A DNA stretch of 64,000 nt. It comes from Archilochus colubris. Its lineage: Eukaryota; Chordata; Aves; Apodiformes; Trochilidae. Where the stretch lies: NCBI GenBank assembly GCA_023079485.1, contig CM041090.1, forward strand, positions 8,368,519-8,432,518, written 5' to 3'. Within the stretch, counting starts at the first letter, position 1. The number at the start of each line of letters is the position of its first letter. The notes below the pieces were generated by a model, which was not told the DNA's origin, searched no databases, and saw nothing but the letters and a program-made list of their open reading frames with translations. Made by a program: the position numbers and the translations under genes. This document shows positions 24,709 through 38,500 of the stretch, piece after piece.

Positions 24709-25724
24709 CCTCTTCAGCTCCTCCTGCACACCAAGGTCTAGGTAACACTAATGTCCTTATTCGCAGTTATACTTCATTTCTCTACAAATACAAATTTTCA
24801 AAATTCACCAAGACACCACTTATAAATTAGCTGTAGAACCTGAAGACCTTTCTGATACAGTACCAGCCTTCATCTATTTTGACAATCATAAAAAAAGGAA
24901 CTCCTATTTACCACAAGAAAAAAAATCATACTGTGGATCTCCCTCAAAATCAGTCAAGCCCCTGAACAGTTATAACATTATCAGTTACAGTAAGACAATA
25001 TTAAATTTCTTATAATGCATTTGTTAGAGGGTGAATAAAACCAAACAAATCCTAATGTAACAGGTCACGTGGAAAATTATTAGGGTTTTATATAAACTTA
25101 GTTTACTTATATACCTGTCAAAAGCTACTTGCTGCGTAATGAAGCTGAGATATGTTGTCTCCTCTCATTCAGGATGAGATTCCATTTAAAAACTTGACTT
25201 TTCCAGTAAGAACGGAAGCAACTGAAAACATTTCTCAGAATACTGGGTAAGATGAAAAGCCTAAGATGTGCATTAAAGCAAGTAACAAGATGCCCCAATA
25301 CTTACCTTGGTTTCAGATGATGACTGGTACAGAGATATGTAATTAGCAAAAGCAGAAAATGAATGTCAGGAGGAAGTCAGAGAAAATTGGTTACTATGGC
25401 CACAGAGAGAAGAAGAGGTATTTTTTATGCTGGAAAACAAGAGATTTGAAATCTCTTAATGCACATTTCTAATGTATTTAGTGAAGAAAGATTTAATAGA
25501 CAAACAGGACTGTGGTAATGAAAAATCTGATACATATTAATCTCACTTCCTAAGGGAAACTGCATTGAGAATGCTTAATTGCTGGGCAACAAGAAAGGCT
25601 TGAATGATCAACAATATACTGGTTTGTCTAGGAAATTAACCTTCAGCTGTTTTTCTTTTTTCATGCTGTAGATAATTCTCTCTTTGCAGGAAAACTGCAA
25701 AGATATTTCATTTGCTTTGAAAAC

Positions 25725-25744
25725 AATAATAATAATAATAAATT
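25725..25744. repeat. (AAT)n microsatellite
   Basis: About six consecutive AAT units; a plausible length-polymorphic site. Confidence 0.85.
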
Positions 25745-28700
25745 ATTTTATGTTACCACCATGGTATTTCAACTTAAATGGATGCATTATCTTCCTTCCC
25801 TTCCCCATGCTACAGTGTTCCATGATCTGCAAAAGAGGCTGGACTTCTTTTGGATGTTCGTAAGTCTACATTTCACAATAAAATATAAAATGCACAAGTT
25901 TCATTCCTTCTCACATTAGAACAGGAATTAATAACAATACTTCAACATTGTCTACACTCAATCCAGCTTGTAAGAGGAAGGTAGCTTGGGGAGGTGGTCT
26001 CCTTTGTCATTTCTAGAGCCATGCCACAAATCATATGAAATGTAAGATGAAAGACAGCAGGAAAAAAATAATTACAATTTCTATTTCCATGTTGAAAGTT
26101 GGTGAGTATACTTTCCAACCAGAATACCTACACATTTGATATCCTTGCCAGGAAAGCAGAAGAGTGCCTGTGACACACTCAGCAGTCCTAATAGTGATCA
26201 CAGTTTGATCACTAACAGATGTAAAGAAATTTGGGCCACCCCAGATCAAACAAAGTCAATTATCCTCTTCAGTAAAAGACGCCAACCTGCCCCAGTTGCT
26301 TCCTTTACATTAGGCACATCTCTCAAAACAGTACAGAAGCAGCTAGACAGAGCAAAACCAAAGCATATCTAATACTGGTAATGGCAGCAACTGCCTGTAC
26401 CTAAAAGAAATCCCATCAAATGACAGGGAACATGGGAAAATCTATGAGGGCAGGGCTGAATCCTGTTGTCTGATAGTTATGGAACAGTAATACATATACT
26501 TTGGCCATCACTCATTTTGCATTCTTTTTGTACATTTTTTTTGGTTGAGAGGTCTGCGATTGCTGTGAGTATCCATCATTCAGAGAAGATGAGACAAACA
26601 GATGAAAAGCCCTGTCAGAGAATATTCCCTAAGGAGTTTCTATAAAAAACACTTGAGCAATAGCTATAGCATGGAGAACAGTCATTTTTCCAAGCAAAAA
26701 GAGTTTCAAACCTATCAGTGCAGAAACAATCCAAAAGTCAAAATTGATATCCACAACTACTGGCCTCATAGGTGGGACAAAAATACCACAATAGAAAAGG
26801 CACTCTTATGAAACACTCATATTTCACTGGTCTGAGGGTGCCTGGACAGTGGACAACTTGCACAGCCAAGCTTGGCACAAACCCCCCTAGATTCTAAGTC
26901 AGAAGCCAGTGTAATATTGACTGTGTTTCTCAGAAAAAGGGAGGAAATCAGTTTTAGAGGAAAAACTACTAGCTTAAAACAACAAAAGACTACTGAGAAG
27001 AAAAACTGATGCAACAGAATAGATAATGAAATCACAGTCACCTAGAAGCAATACAGCATAATAAACTCTAATGCAATATGCTGCAATGATATAATACAAT
27101 ATAATCAGCTTTTGACATGAATGCATACAGGTGGACAAACTATTAAAGTATTTTTTTGTTTCATATATAGTTTTTCATTATTTTGTTACATCATCTCATA
27201 CATAAAGCTTTCATTCTCTCCAGCAGAGAAGCAACAGAAGGCTGTACGATCACTTAAGGATTAACACAGCAAGGAAAAACTCAAAGTTCTTTCTGATATC
27301 TAAACAATGCAAATTACATTTTTTGTTATTTGTATGTAGTTTCAAGAATAATAATCAGTGACTGACTCTGCTAATGCAAGCTTTAAAAATTAAGTTGGGA
27401 AGCAATCTGTGTGTACTCCAGGTAAACTCTAGTAACAGGGAAATACGATGAGACAAAGTTGTTCTAACAACACATCCCACTTTTCAATTCAGCAAATGCT
27501 GATAGACTTAGCAGATGATCTTCAATACAATAATAAAATAAACCAGATCCAGGACTTAAACTCCTCTGCAAAACCAGGATGACAGCACACTTCTGGGTTT
27601 ATGCAATGCATTGTTGAATCTCTAGAAGTTGCAGGAGATATTTAAATGCCCTATGGCCCCCTATCAAGATAGGAGGCCACTTTTGTGGAGTCTGAATATT
27701 TTGAACTATAATTCTGTCCTTATTGACTATCCACCACAGTTATTACTAAATGACTTTCTTTCATTTGTGTTTCTTTGGTATAAAACTGATGTTGACAAAT
27801 GGCTATTTATATTTTCCACAGATTGATGAGCATGAAAATGCTTTGAAGGATTTTGCTTCAGAGTTTCTTGGCTGAACACAAGAGATGGCATGAGTATCAT
27901 CAGCAGACAGAACAAACCTGGTGACCTCTGAGTAAGTCTGAATAGACTGGTTTTATTTGTAACCATTCCAAACATGCATGTTTTTGATGGCAGAGTCCAG
28001 CTTTGCCCTAAAGTGCAGCTTACCAATACTGAAATCAGATTACTTTGTTCGTAAGATACTCCTAAACATGATTTGTGGAAAAGTCAAAATCTCACTAATT
28101 CCTAAGTCACCTACAGTAACACCAAAAAGTTAGCATTCTCTGCTTCCCTTCTGGCTACCTCCTTCTCTCTCATTCAGTTTATAGTTTTCTACTCTTAGAT
28201 CTGCATTACTGAAGTCTGTTTCTTCAACAACTGAAGACAATCTGAGATGAATGTATTTTATCTGTTCATAAGAAGGATTTTCATATTTTAAATTATTAAG
28301 TGAACACAACTTCTAAAGAAAAAAAAAAGCCATCTTATAATTATTCAAAGGAAAAGGTCTGTAGTCTTAAATGTAGCCTTTAATAATTTATACATATGGG
28401 CTTTCATTTAAAAAGCAACTCTAGAAGAATTACAGGTATTCCTTTAAGAACATAAGGTATGTCTCTGGTGAAAGGGTGGGTAATGAAACTAAAAACTAAA
28501 AAGCAGCGAAGATAATAATTTAATCTTGTTCTCTACAGTGGGTTATCTGTCTCATATCACAACTATTAAAAGAAAGAAATAGAATGGTCATGTCTTTCTT
28601 GTGGCTATTGTTTTTAATAATTGAAAACCTGCTGCCAAAATAATTTCTGGTTTTGAGATGATGAGAAACATGGATATGCCTATACGAAAAACACATGGGA

Positions 28701-31700
28701 AAGCACTTAAAAAACCCTGAAAAATTACATTCCTTTCTGCTGTTGAATTATGAATTCTAGCAAACAAAATATTTTCTAGAAATATGTTAAGGACTGGTCT
28801 CATTCACTAAATCTCACGCTAGAATAATAATCCTTCACAACATCATCTATTTTGTTTTTAAGGACAGAATGCTGTGTTCAAAGAGAGCATCTCTCATGGT
28901 ATTACAAAACATAAGATGCCACAGTTGATGTATAGATCTACCTACAGGCACATTACACAAACTTTCCTTCACTGGTAGCAGTCATAAATTGCTCTTTATT
29001 CCTGAGACAAACTTCACATTGTAAGCAAAGCTATTTTTGGCCATGAATGTAATTAACTAGAAATAGAGAAATGTTGAGTTCTGCTGCTATAATTTTCCTC
29101 TCAAATGCACTTGTTTTAATTTCCCACCAGAAGGTGTTCTTCAAAACCAGTGTTGTCTGATATGTTCATCAGTCCCTATATACATGAAATTATTTGGCTT
29201 GAGAGACCTCTTCTCTAGGCACAATATGTTACCCCAGTGGATGATGAACAGTGCTGAAATCTGCCAATGCATTTTTGCAAGTTTAAAAAGTTCTTGCTTA
29301 TAGGATCAATAATTCTGAGAAGTCTAGAAGAAATTGAGACAGTGACAGTGACACTTCCTCAGAAGTGCTGTAATTCCTGTATTTACTGTCTCTATCGGTT
29401 CCTGCAGTATTCCTGTACAGAAAATGACGTGCCACTGGTTTAACTGGTGTAGGGAAATAGCAGGCATGCAGATGACAGTTGTGTCATTTAGGTATTCGCT
29501 TAGGTTTTCCTCCTCTGAAAGCTTCTCTTACTGACACATTGGTCCTGAAGATCCCGTGACAGACATTTCTAATTCCTAGAGAAGTTTTCAAGGGAGAAAC
29601 CTGTGAGGGTATCTTCATATGGTCACCTGTGGAATAGTCATGCTTTGGCAACCTCAGCACCTATGACAAAAATCTAGGGAATGCAAGTTCCATCACACTC
29701 CATTTCAGACTGACACAGATGCTGAGGAACTGTAGTGGTAATTGGTTCCAGACAACGCTTCCTAACCTTGGAAAGGTGCATAAAGGCAACTAGGGCACAT
29801 GCTATCACTTCTGACATAAATACTCTGAATTCATCTCCCTCCAAGCACCCTGAAAACTACTTAATTTTGGTAAGTGGGATCCAGCACTTTGATTATACCC
29901 AACACTGACAATATATACTCATTCAAAGAAATAGACACACATATGAACAGGGAATATTCTAGATATATAAGCCATATATGAATTCACAGTGCATATATAC
30001 ATGTAGTAAAATCACACTCACATAGCAAGGATAAATATATTCTAAACACTCCAAAATGGAAACATTATAAGCACATATTAAAATTTGCCAAGTACTGCAA
30101 TGTGGACAAATAAATTCTTATATATGTAATACACCATTTATTATTTAAATTACTAATACATTTAGAAATATGCACTGCATTTATCTTCTAAAGATACTTT
30201 GTGACTGGCAGTATATTAAGGCTTACAGATTTTTTCCTCTTCCATAATTTCAGAGATATGGTCTCTGCCTGCAACTGCGTTCAATATATCTAAGATGTAA
30301 TTACATGAACTAACAAAATCAATACATCTGTTTTCCTCATAAATTATTTTGATAGGGAAAAGAGGTTAATCTACCACCTTTTCTAGAATATATACTGTCA
30401 AAAAGAATTCTTTTTTTTTTGTCATAGTAATTATTGCTCTCTGCCTGATAAAGTACCATTCTTTGCCATTTAAGCAAGCAGTTTACTTTGTGAGAGCTAT
30501 CAGAACACATGAATATTCCAAGTCCTGTGAATATAATTCAGCAACCTCTCAAGTTAAATAAAATATTAAAAATGGAGCTATTCTTCTTGCATGTTTCACT
30601 TAATTAAACCCCTTAATATTTCATGTTTAAATAAAGGCAGGCATAGTTGTGAGGCAAATTAACTCTGAACTATTGTGCATGGAAGACGATTCTGCCCTCT
30701 CTAGTAGTAACATTCCAATAATATAATTTGTTTTCCCTTTCATATCTTCCTCTCTCCTTTTTCTACTCCAATCTGCTTGGAGAACCTTTCAGTAGTTAAG
30801 ACTTCCCCTGTATTTACAGCAAGAATACTCAGTCTCCCTGTTTGCCACTAGCTACTCAAAATGCATATATACAAAAGAATACTTTTCCATATCCACTTGT
30901 CCACTATACCCACTGCTCGTGTACCTTAGCATCTTCCAATATTGCTTTATTTCATATGAATAACACCTATTGGATTACAGCTTGAGAAGTTCAATAATTC
31001 ACAGGGCATTCAAGATGTTGGCTGACTTCAGTCACAACCTAAAACGCCCATTGCCTGAGCAAGGCATTTACCAGAAACAAGTAAAATGATTTTTCCCAAA
31101 CACTTTAAATAACTCTGACTTTAGCCAACACAATGCTCCTTCCACACCTGGATGATGGTACAACTGAAACCACTGAGTAACCCATACTTTGCTGTTCCCT
31201 GGCATCCCAAGCGTTTAAACACCAGTTGAGTAACAGAGTTAAAAAATGAGAATAGGCATCCTTATCAGGTGGGGGGAGGAATGGATCACATTCCTGTGTC
31301 TACTGATCTTGTGTCTAATTCAGTAAGTTCCTAAAAATAAAATTTTTTCTTCTTTCCCAGCATTCCATTTGCCTTTGTTCACTGGCAAAGTTTGCACAAT
31401 GAAACCAGAAATACCTGCTTCCTTTTCTCAGTCTTCACCATTAGCAAAATCTCAATGGGTTTGGATTTCTTATAATCAAGGAGAAAGATTATGGTTTAGA
31501 GGTTCTGTCATTTTTGTTGTTATAGTTTTGTTGCAATTCTCTGAACATCATGAAAATATTACATAATACTAATAAGTTCTGAAAACCTCCTTTCTTCATT
31601 TTATTTTTTTTCAATATCAAAATCTAAAGACTAGTTATAGCTGAAGAAAGCACAGTCCTCTTAGCAATTCAGGGTAGAGGAGTCTGAATTTCATTTTCAT

Positions 31701-32532
31701 GATGACAGAGTGATAACTATGACTGATGCAAATATAGGCAGTCACTGCATTTGTTTACAAGGTGCTGGGTGCTGAGGAGGAACATCACTTCCCTCTTCTG
31801 CATTTAAACTGCTCTTGACTCCCTTTGCACAGCTGAAGATGAGCAGATGAGACAGCCCAATGGGTGAAGTCATCACAGGGAGCACGAACTATGTCACACT
31901 GATTGACTACCAACCAAACACAGAAACAGCTTCACAATCTATGCTATGAGATCTAAGCCAAATTCCCACCTAATATCCACTTTTTACTCCACTGAAGAAC
32001 AAAACTGACACAAATTGCTTAAGTACTTTCCATAAGTGGACTCTGCTAAAGTGAGCTTTGTTATTAACCTCTGTATTTATTGTTGTCACTCATATGAATC
32101 AAAGAGCTTTAATAATTTTGAGTACCAATGACTTCATAATATCCCTTTCTTAAAACAGATAATATTGAAAAAAATGGATGTACTTTTCATCTCAGAAGTA
32201 AAAGCATACTCCTTTTTTTGTTTTGTTCTAAAATGAAAATATAACTCTAAGTTCTCTGTAGTCCTGCATCTGCCTTCAGGTAGCAAAACAGAAATGTGTT
32301 AAATTACACAAGTTTTTTGCATCAAACTCTACTAAAGACAGTGCAAGCAAACTATAGTTGCAAAAATAACACAAAATCTATTTTGGGCACCTCAATGTGG
32401 GTCTAAATTTTATTTTAGACACCTCCTCCCCATGATACACTTCAAAGCAAGAATTAACATGGCTTGTTAATGTAACGTTTTTGTAATTCTCCAAGCAAAG
32501 AAATTCAGTATTGAAAGGCAGTAATACTGTAC

Positions 32533-32590
32533 CTTGATTTCATCTATTTCATCTGGCACTATCTTGTATGCAGATATAGTCCCACCCAAC
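32533..32590 (-). CDS. GPHN: Gephyrin coding exon 3 (G domain, partial)
   Basis: This 58-bp internal exon continues the gephyrin G domain. On the minus strand it opens with G, which completes the Leu codon begun in the 60.5-kb exon, then encodes 19 residues, LGGTISAYKIVPDEIDEIK, ending on a codon boundary. This is about residues 48-67 of the protein. The acceptor is TTATTATTATTTCAG and the donor is GTACAG (plus CTGTAC at 32527-32532). The residues belong to the early strand and helix of the MogA-like fold. From memory mammalian gephyrin has DEIEEIK where this copy has DEIDEIK, a conservative Glu-to-Asp change. The next expected exon (ETLIDWCDEKEL...) was looked for at lower coordinates and not found, so it probably lies beyond position 1. 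Confidence 0.96.
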
Positions 32591-33640
32591 CTGAAATAAT
32601 AATAAGAAAAATATCCTCTGAAATCAGAAGAAAAATAGTCTCAAAATAAGCAACACAAAGCACAGCATGTTAATGGTTTCATGACTTGTTCCAAAACACT
32701 AACACCCTCCTACCAGTTTAGAGGTAGAAGCCCCAAAACAGCTAAAATAAGCCCCAAAACCTTTACTTTCTTTATACAAAATAAAATCTTCAAGAGATTA
32801 TCATAAACATTAGAAATAAGGTGTCTTTTACTATCCTGAAAGGTAAGAATTACATCAACCAAGCACAATTACTACCACCAGGATCTTTTTTATATTAATG
32901 GTCATTAGTCATCACATTCAATGATTTCTTGTTTGTTGTTTGAGTGGTATAGATGAGTTTCAATATTTTGAGCCTGACATGCTTTGTGCTCACTATTTCA
33001 CTAAGCTGCTATGCAGTCTTAAATGCATCCAAATACAACGGAAATTTTTGAATTAGATTTGTACAGACATCACAAACTATACAAACTCCATGGCCTCCAT
33101 GTTTGAAAAGTCTCTGGAGTTCATGATTGGTAATAAAAAGCAGTGACGTGCCAGCTGGCACTGCTGGAGAAAAATATGATGTTCCACATCAAACTTACTC
33201 AACTTGCTTGTCTACATCATGCAAAAGTTTATGGTAAATTATAGTTCACATACTGAAGGTTCATGAAATACATGTACTGTAAATGGTGGCAAATATTACA
33301 TTTTTCCTAGAGACATGAAGACGTGACTTCTTCTATTTCTCAAAGCATTATCATTGATAGTGACAATTCAGACCTAAAAATACAACTGCACTAACGACCT
33401 ACCTGCTGGCTCTGCACAGCAACACTAGTCATTTCATGGGTCCTACAGGAATGGAAACCATATAAGAAACTACTTATTTTGAAGCAGTAGACAGCCATCC
33501 AATGTGCATTTGTCTTATCTCCCTATAACTGGAATTCTTCCTCCCAGGTGTGAGCATTTCTACACAGATGTATTTCCTTATATTCCATCTCAAAGTTACC
33601 ATACATGTTGTTTACTCAACATAAAAGGGGAAGAAGAGAG

Positions 33641-35535
33641 TTAAGGCAGAATCAACAGAATCCCTTCCTTGGACCTGCTGGCCACACTGTTCCTGATCCA
33701 GGCCAGGATGCCATTGGCCTTCTTGGCCACCTGGGCACACTGCTGGCTCATGTTCAGCTTCCTGTCAATCCAGACCCCCAGGTCCCTTTCTGCCTGGCTG
33801 CTCTCCAACCACTCTGTGCCCAGCCTGGAGCTCCCCATGGGGTTGTTGTGGCCAAAGTGCAGGACCCGGCACTTGGCTGTGTTGAACCTCATCCCGTTGG
33901 AATCAGCCCAACTCTCCAGTCTATCCAGGTCCCTCTGCAGAGCCCTCCTGCCTTCCAGCTGATCCACACTTCCCCCAACTTAGTGTTGTCTGTTAATTTG
34001 CTAATTGTGGACTCAATCCCCTCATCCAAATCATCTATAAAGATATTAAACAGAACTGGGCCCAACACTGATCCCTGGGGGACACCACTAGTGACTGGCC
34101 GCCAACTGGATGCAGCCCCGTTCAGCACCACTCTCTGGGCCCGGCCCTCCAGCCAGTTCCTAACCCAGCACAGAGTGCCCCTGTCCAAGCTGTGGGCTGA
34201 CAGCTTTTTCAGGAGGATGCTGTGGGAGACGGTGTCAAAGGCCTTGCTGAAGTCCAGGCAGACTCCATCCACAGCCTTCCCCTCATCTCCCAGGCGGGTC
34301 ACCCGATCATAAAAGGAGCTCAGGTTGGTCAGACAGGACCTGCACTTCCTAACCCCGTGCTGCCTGGGTCTGATCCCCTGTCCATCCTGCAGGTGCTGTG
34401 TTATTGCCCCCAGGATGATCTGCTCCATAACCCTGCCAGGCACTGAGGTCAGGCTGACAGGCCTGGAGAGTCCTGGGTCCTCCTTTTGTCCCTTTTTGTG
34501 GATTGGTGTGACATTCACCAACCTCCAACCATGTGGGATATCCCCAGTGAGCCAGGACTGTTGGTAAATAATGGAGAGGGACTTTGCAAGCTCTTCCCGA
34601 GCTCCCTCATCACCCTGGGGTGGATCCCATCTGTCCTATAGACTTGTGAGAATCCAAGTGGCTCAGCAGGTTGCAAACTGTTCCCTCCAGGATTACAGGG
34701 ATACTGCTCAGCTTCTTGTTTCTCTCCACAAGCCCCAGAAGCAGCTGTCCTCAGGACAACCTGTCTTACTGTTGAAAACTGAGGTAAAGAAAGTGTTAAA
34801 TAACTCAGTCTTTTCCTCATCTTTGGTAACTATGCTTCCCCCTTCTGCCCAACAAAGAATGGAGGTTTTCTCTCCCCCTCCCTTTGCCACTGATGTATCT
34901 ATAGAAAGACTTTTTTATTATCCTTAATGGAAGTGGCAAGACTGAGTTCAAATCATGCCTTCGTCTCTCTAATTTTCTTTCTACATGACCTAACTATACT
35001 CCTAAAGTCTTCCTGAGTAGCCAGCCCTTTTTTCCATAGTCTATAAGCTCTCTTTTTAACTCCGATTTCCTTCAATATCTCCCTGTTCAGCCAGGTTGGT
35101 CGTCTTCTGGTTTGCCTTTCGGCACAAAGGGACAGTCTGCTCCTGTGCAGTCAGGACTTGCTCCTTGCAGTACTCCCATCCCTCCTGGACCCCTTTGTTA
35201 TCAAGGGCTGTTTCCCAGGGTACACTCTGAATCGGTCTTCTGAAAAGGCCAAAATCTACCCTCTGAAAGCGCAGCACAGCGGTTTTATTGTTGTCCCTTC
35301 TTGAATCCCCGAGTATTGAAAACTCTATTATTAGTCCTACTGCTATCAGAATTAGGTCTGTAATAAAACTTTTTTTTTTTTTTAATTCTTCCTGATCCAC
35401 TCTGGTCCACACTCCAGAGTACCCAAAAAGTAATTTCACTGACTCTCTAGCAGAAGGGAGGGCTGAGCTTCTGCTGCCAGCATCTCCAGCAGCAGAGAAC
35501 CCCACCTGGCACATTTCTTTGTTGGCCACCCTCAA
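33641..35535 (-). pseudogene. CR1 ORF2 RT pseudogene with mutated YADD box
   Basis: The main RT frame is 33889-34521. It has [34 protein letters not shown], motif [18 protein letters not shown] and [10 protein letters not shown]. The catalytic box reads LTDN where the sister copy at 1.86 kb has FADD, so the second aspartate is lost and the enzyme would be inactive. A frameshift near 33965 (a G run) moves the downstream part into the frame at 33641-33967 ([39 protein letters not shown]). Upstream pieces lie at 34515-34890 (FFTSVFNSKTGCPEDS) and 35056-35535 (linker). Confidence 0.9.
33655..35535 (-). mobile_element. CR1 LINE lacking its 3' end
   Basis: The same subfamily as the 1.86-kb copy but inverted. 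On the plus strand it starts abruptly inside ORF2 (AATCCCTTCCTTGGACCTGC), so the C-terminal region, 3' UTR and terminal repeat are absent. It runs through the RT and linker, recognisable to about 35330 (FSILGDSRRDNNKTAVL, VDFGLFRR, SVPWETAL). The stretch to 35535 is in the same open frame and may be CR1, but I cannot confirm it. An A run on the element strand (plus T run 35371-35384) lies in it. Loss of the 3' end is not explained by ordinary 5' truncation and points to a later deletion or rearrangement. Confidence 0.92.
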
Positions 35536-38500
35536 TACAACTACTAAGCATTTTCTTGGAATATATCAGAAAAAAAAATCTAGCATAAATCAAAGTAATT
35601 GACTCAGTAAACTCATCCAGTTTACTTTAAATATGAATTAGCATTTTCTGCAAATACTTCTGCAAAGTTTTGTGTCAAGAGTTTTACATTCTGAATCTGC
35701 CAAGTTGCAGCTCAAATGGTGCCACATTTCAAACGTAAAATAAATTACAATTCCACATTTTTAAAAGAGGAAGACATATTAAAAATTATGTTACTGTTGA
35801 AATAAACCATCTCTTGCCTATAGTGAGAGTTCACCGTATCTATTCTAATACATTTTCTGTCCTTCACTGACATCTTAAGCTTGTAAATCCAGACTACATA
35901 CATAAATAATAACAAATTTGAAACTGAAAGAAAACCAGAAACACATAAATATACAATTCTGTAAATGCCTCAGAGATGAAATAAAAGTTTTTAAGGAAGG
36001 CTATACTGTCATTTCAGAACATCAGATTTCACTCAGTCTCATAGCTCCTGGAAGAGATTCACCACAGTAGATTGCCAGTTAACTATGGTACTAAAGAGGG
36101 CATAATAGAGACTTCTGCCTCTGTCTATAAAGTTTTGTTGTGAGTTTCACAAGTTTAAAAGCATCACACACATTGGGAAGATCAAGTTAACACAGCCTGA
36201 CCTCCTACTGGTCAGAATATGATGTATATGAGGAACAGAATTTTTGGTTTTACTATAAATAATGTATCTGAGAGAAAAAAGGTTTTAAGCTGCCTGTCTG
36301 GCAGCCTGTCAGTAGTGAACAACAATACATGTAAAATTTAAAATGGTTCTACTTTTTTCCTGGCCAAATGTGTTTATTAGCTTAGATGTCATGTACAAAA
36401 TATGATGCTGCATAATTCACTCGCTAGATGTACGTAAGGGGCATAATCTTCACTCAAAAATCATAAATCCCTGTTCATTCCAACCTCATGGTAAATACTC
36501 TGAAAAGAAATTTGAAAACACTTAGTCTGATGTTACCAAACTGCTATTACAAATCTCCCATGGTCAGACAGGTCTACAGGGACTACATCTCTCACACACA
36601 CAAGTTACTGAGAAAAAACCCCAAACATCATGATGAATGGAAAACAAGAACAGCACAATCCAAGCAAAGAGAATATCAATGCATTAATTGGTATGTCCAA
36701 TTTAAGGAAAACTTTGCATTGCTAGCATTTGTCTGAATTGCATTTAATGTCACCATCAATTGTGACCTGTCTGGAAGTTTGCTTGTTTTTTTGCAAAAAC
36801 AGGACTTGACAATTACATACAGAGTATTGCAGCTACAAGATTATACATAGTCTTTGACAGAAGACTTGCACATGGTGTATATTTTTTCATTTTATTGGGA
36901 GATACCTCTCTCAGCTGGTTGCACACAACTTTGCTTCACAAAGTAATTACACTGCAATCAGAAAAGCTAAGGACCAGCTAGCATGAGTACCTTGTTGTGG
37001 GCTTTGTACACTAGAATATAATGCAGGAACGGACATGTTAATAGGGTCAGAATTCAGTTCACCATGGACAAAATATTTTGTGAAGATTCACTCGTAATCT
37101 TTCACAATTTTAGTTTTATTACAGATTTCCTTATATTTTTCTCAGTTAAACAACACAACACCCAACATACTACAATATAAACGGCATTTTATCTCAGAAT
37201 AAATACACAATAAACCAAGAGCAAAGGTAAATATATAGCCAGCTACTTCCAGTAAGATGAAAAGACAATCAGAAACTTCATTTATAGAGACATAATGTGT
37301 TGTCTTCCAAACTGCAGCATTTTCACACTATTGCAAGCCACATTATTTAATAGTGAAATGATTAGTTAGCTTTATTTTTTCACATGTGCATATATAACAA
37401 ATACTAAATGCCCTAAAAATCTAAAATGTCCTACACTTTATATTCAGATTTCATTTGGCTTCCATCTGATCAGGGTGGTTGCCATCCTGATCAAAAATCC
37501 TTTTGCAGAAATGAAACGAAATTATTCCTAGATGCAGAAATCAGATCTGACACAACAAAAGCAAAGAACCACACCTTACATCCAGCTAAAATGGTGAAGG
37601 TTTTTGAGGGAAGAATCAGAGAAGGCAGGATAGAAATTCCATTAAAATAATTAGGAAATAATAGATCTTGTATAACTAAAGGAGTTTTTGAAAGAATAGA
37701 AACTTTTTGGCTTTTTTAGGAAAAATATCTTAGGAAAATTACATCTCAGGCTGATGTAATATAGACCAGCTTTGCAGAAACTCCACAAAAAGTATCCAGG
37801 AGGATGCTGAAAGCAAGGTTTCTACGGAACATAAGAAATTAGCAAAATACAGGAAATAAACTGAAATGAGCCCAATACAGTTGCATTGGAACAGAATGAA
37901 CCTTTACTATTTCATAAATTAAAGGAGAATATTTCTGAAGGGTAAAAACTCGAACTTCATCCAAGCTGAGGAAAGTTAAAAACCAGAGGGAATTACGCTC
38001 AAATGAAGGCAAGGTACAATGAACCACAGCCCAAATGGGAAGAGAACTTGAGAAGACAAAACTTAGAAGAAAAATTAATTGTACCTGTGTTAATGATAAA
38101 CTATGCATTACTTTAATAAGCTATCCTTTTATGACCTTTTTGTCTTATGTTTCAATACTCTAAAACAAACACTGAATTTCTCATTTTTATAACATTTATT
38201 CTAGATCAAAGGTTGACATTCTCCTAGTATTATTTTCCATATAGCTGCAAGTAGGACTTCTGCCCCTTTTTTGTCTGTGCCCCTGTATATGTGCCAATGG
38301 ACTCAGTGGATTATTACTGCCTAGCTACATCATGTACAAGACACTTGTGCACTTCAAGTGTATCAACTGGTTGGCTCTTACAGGAGTTCTGAACAAAGAT
38401 ATGAAAATGGTCTTTACATACAGTTCCACATTCAGTGCCATAAGAAGCTAAGCTATTGATTCATCTGTTATCTTAATACATGAGTCATACCAAACGCAGT

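Larger units (their letters stand above)
1..32532 (-). other. GPHN: GPHN intron 3 (partial)
   Basis: This is everything downstream, in the gene's direction, of the GTACAG donor. It runs off the left edge of the window without reaching a recognisable exon 4. It holds the largest CR1 copies, the solo LTR, the palindromic old repeat and the hAT-like end. Confidence 0.85.
22935..32532. other. Intronic sequence with minor simple repeats
   Basis: About 9.6 kb of AT-rich sequence up to the exon 3 donor. It holds a GTTTTT-type repeat (24688-24708) and an AAT repeat (25725-25744). No coding exon, RNA gene or transposon is recognised; the frames here are short and random-looking. Confidence 0.55.

Noticed and set aside
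1..32532. Search for GPHN exon 4 (ETLIDWCDEKEL...) on the minus strand
   Set aside because: No matching stretch or splice pair was seen by eye; it most likely lies beyond the left edge.
33605..34312. 235-codon plus-strand frame
   Set aside because: Antisense shadow of the minus-strand CR1 RT; no similarity of its own.
37467..37493. 8-bp inverted repeat TGATCAGG / CCTGATCA with an 11-nt loop
   Set aside because: Short enough to be chance in 64 kb; no further structure around it.
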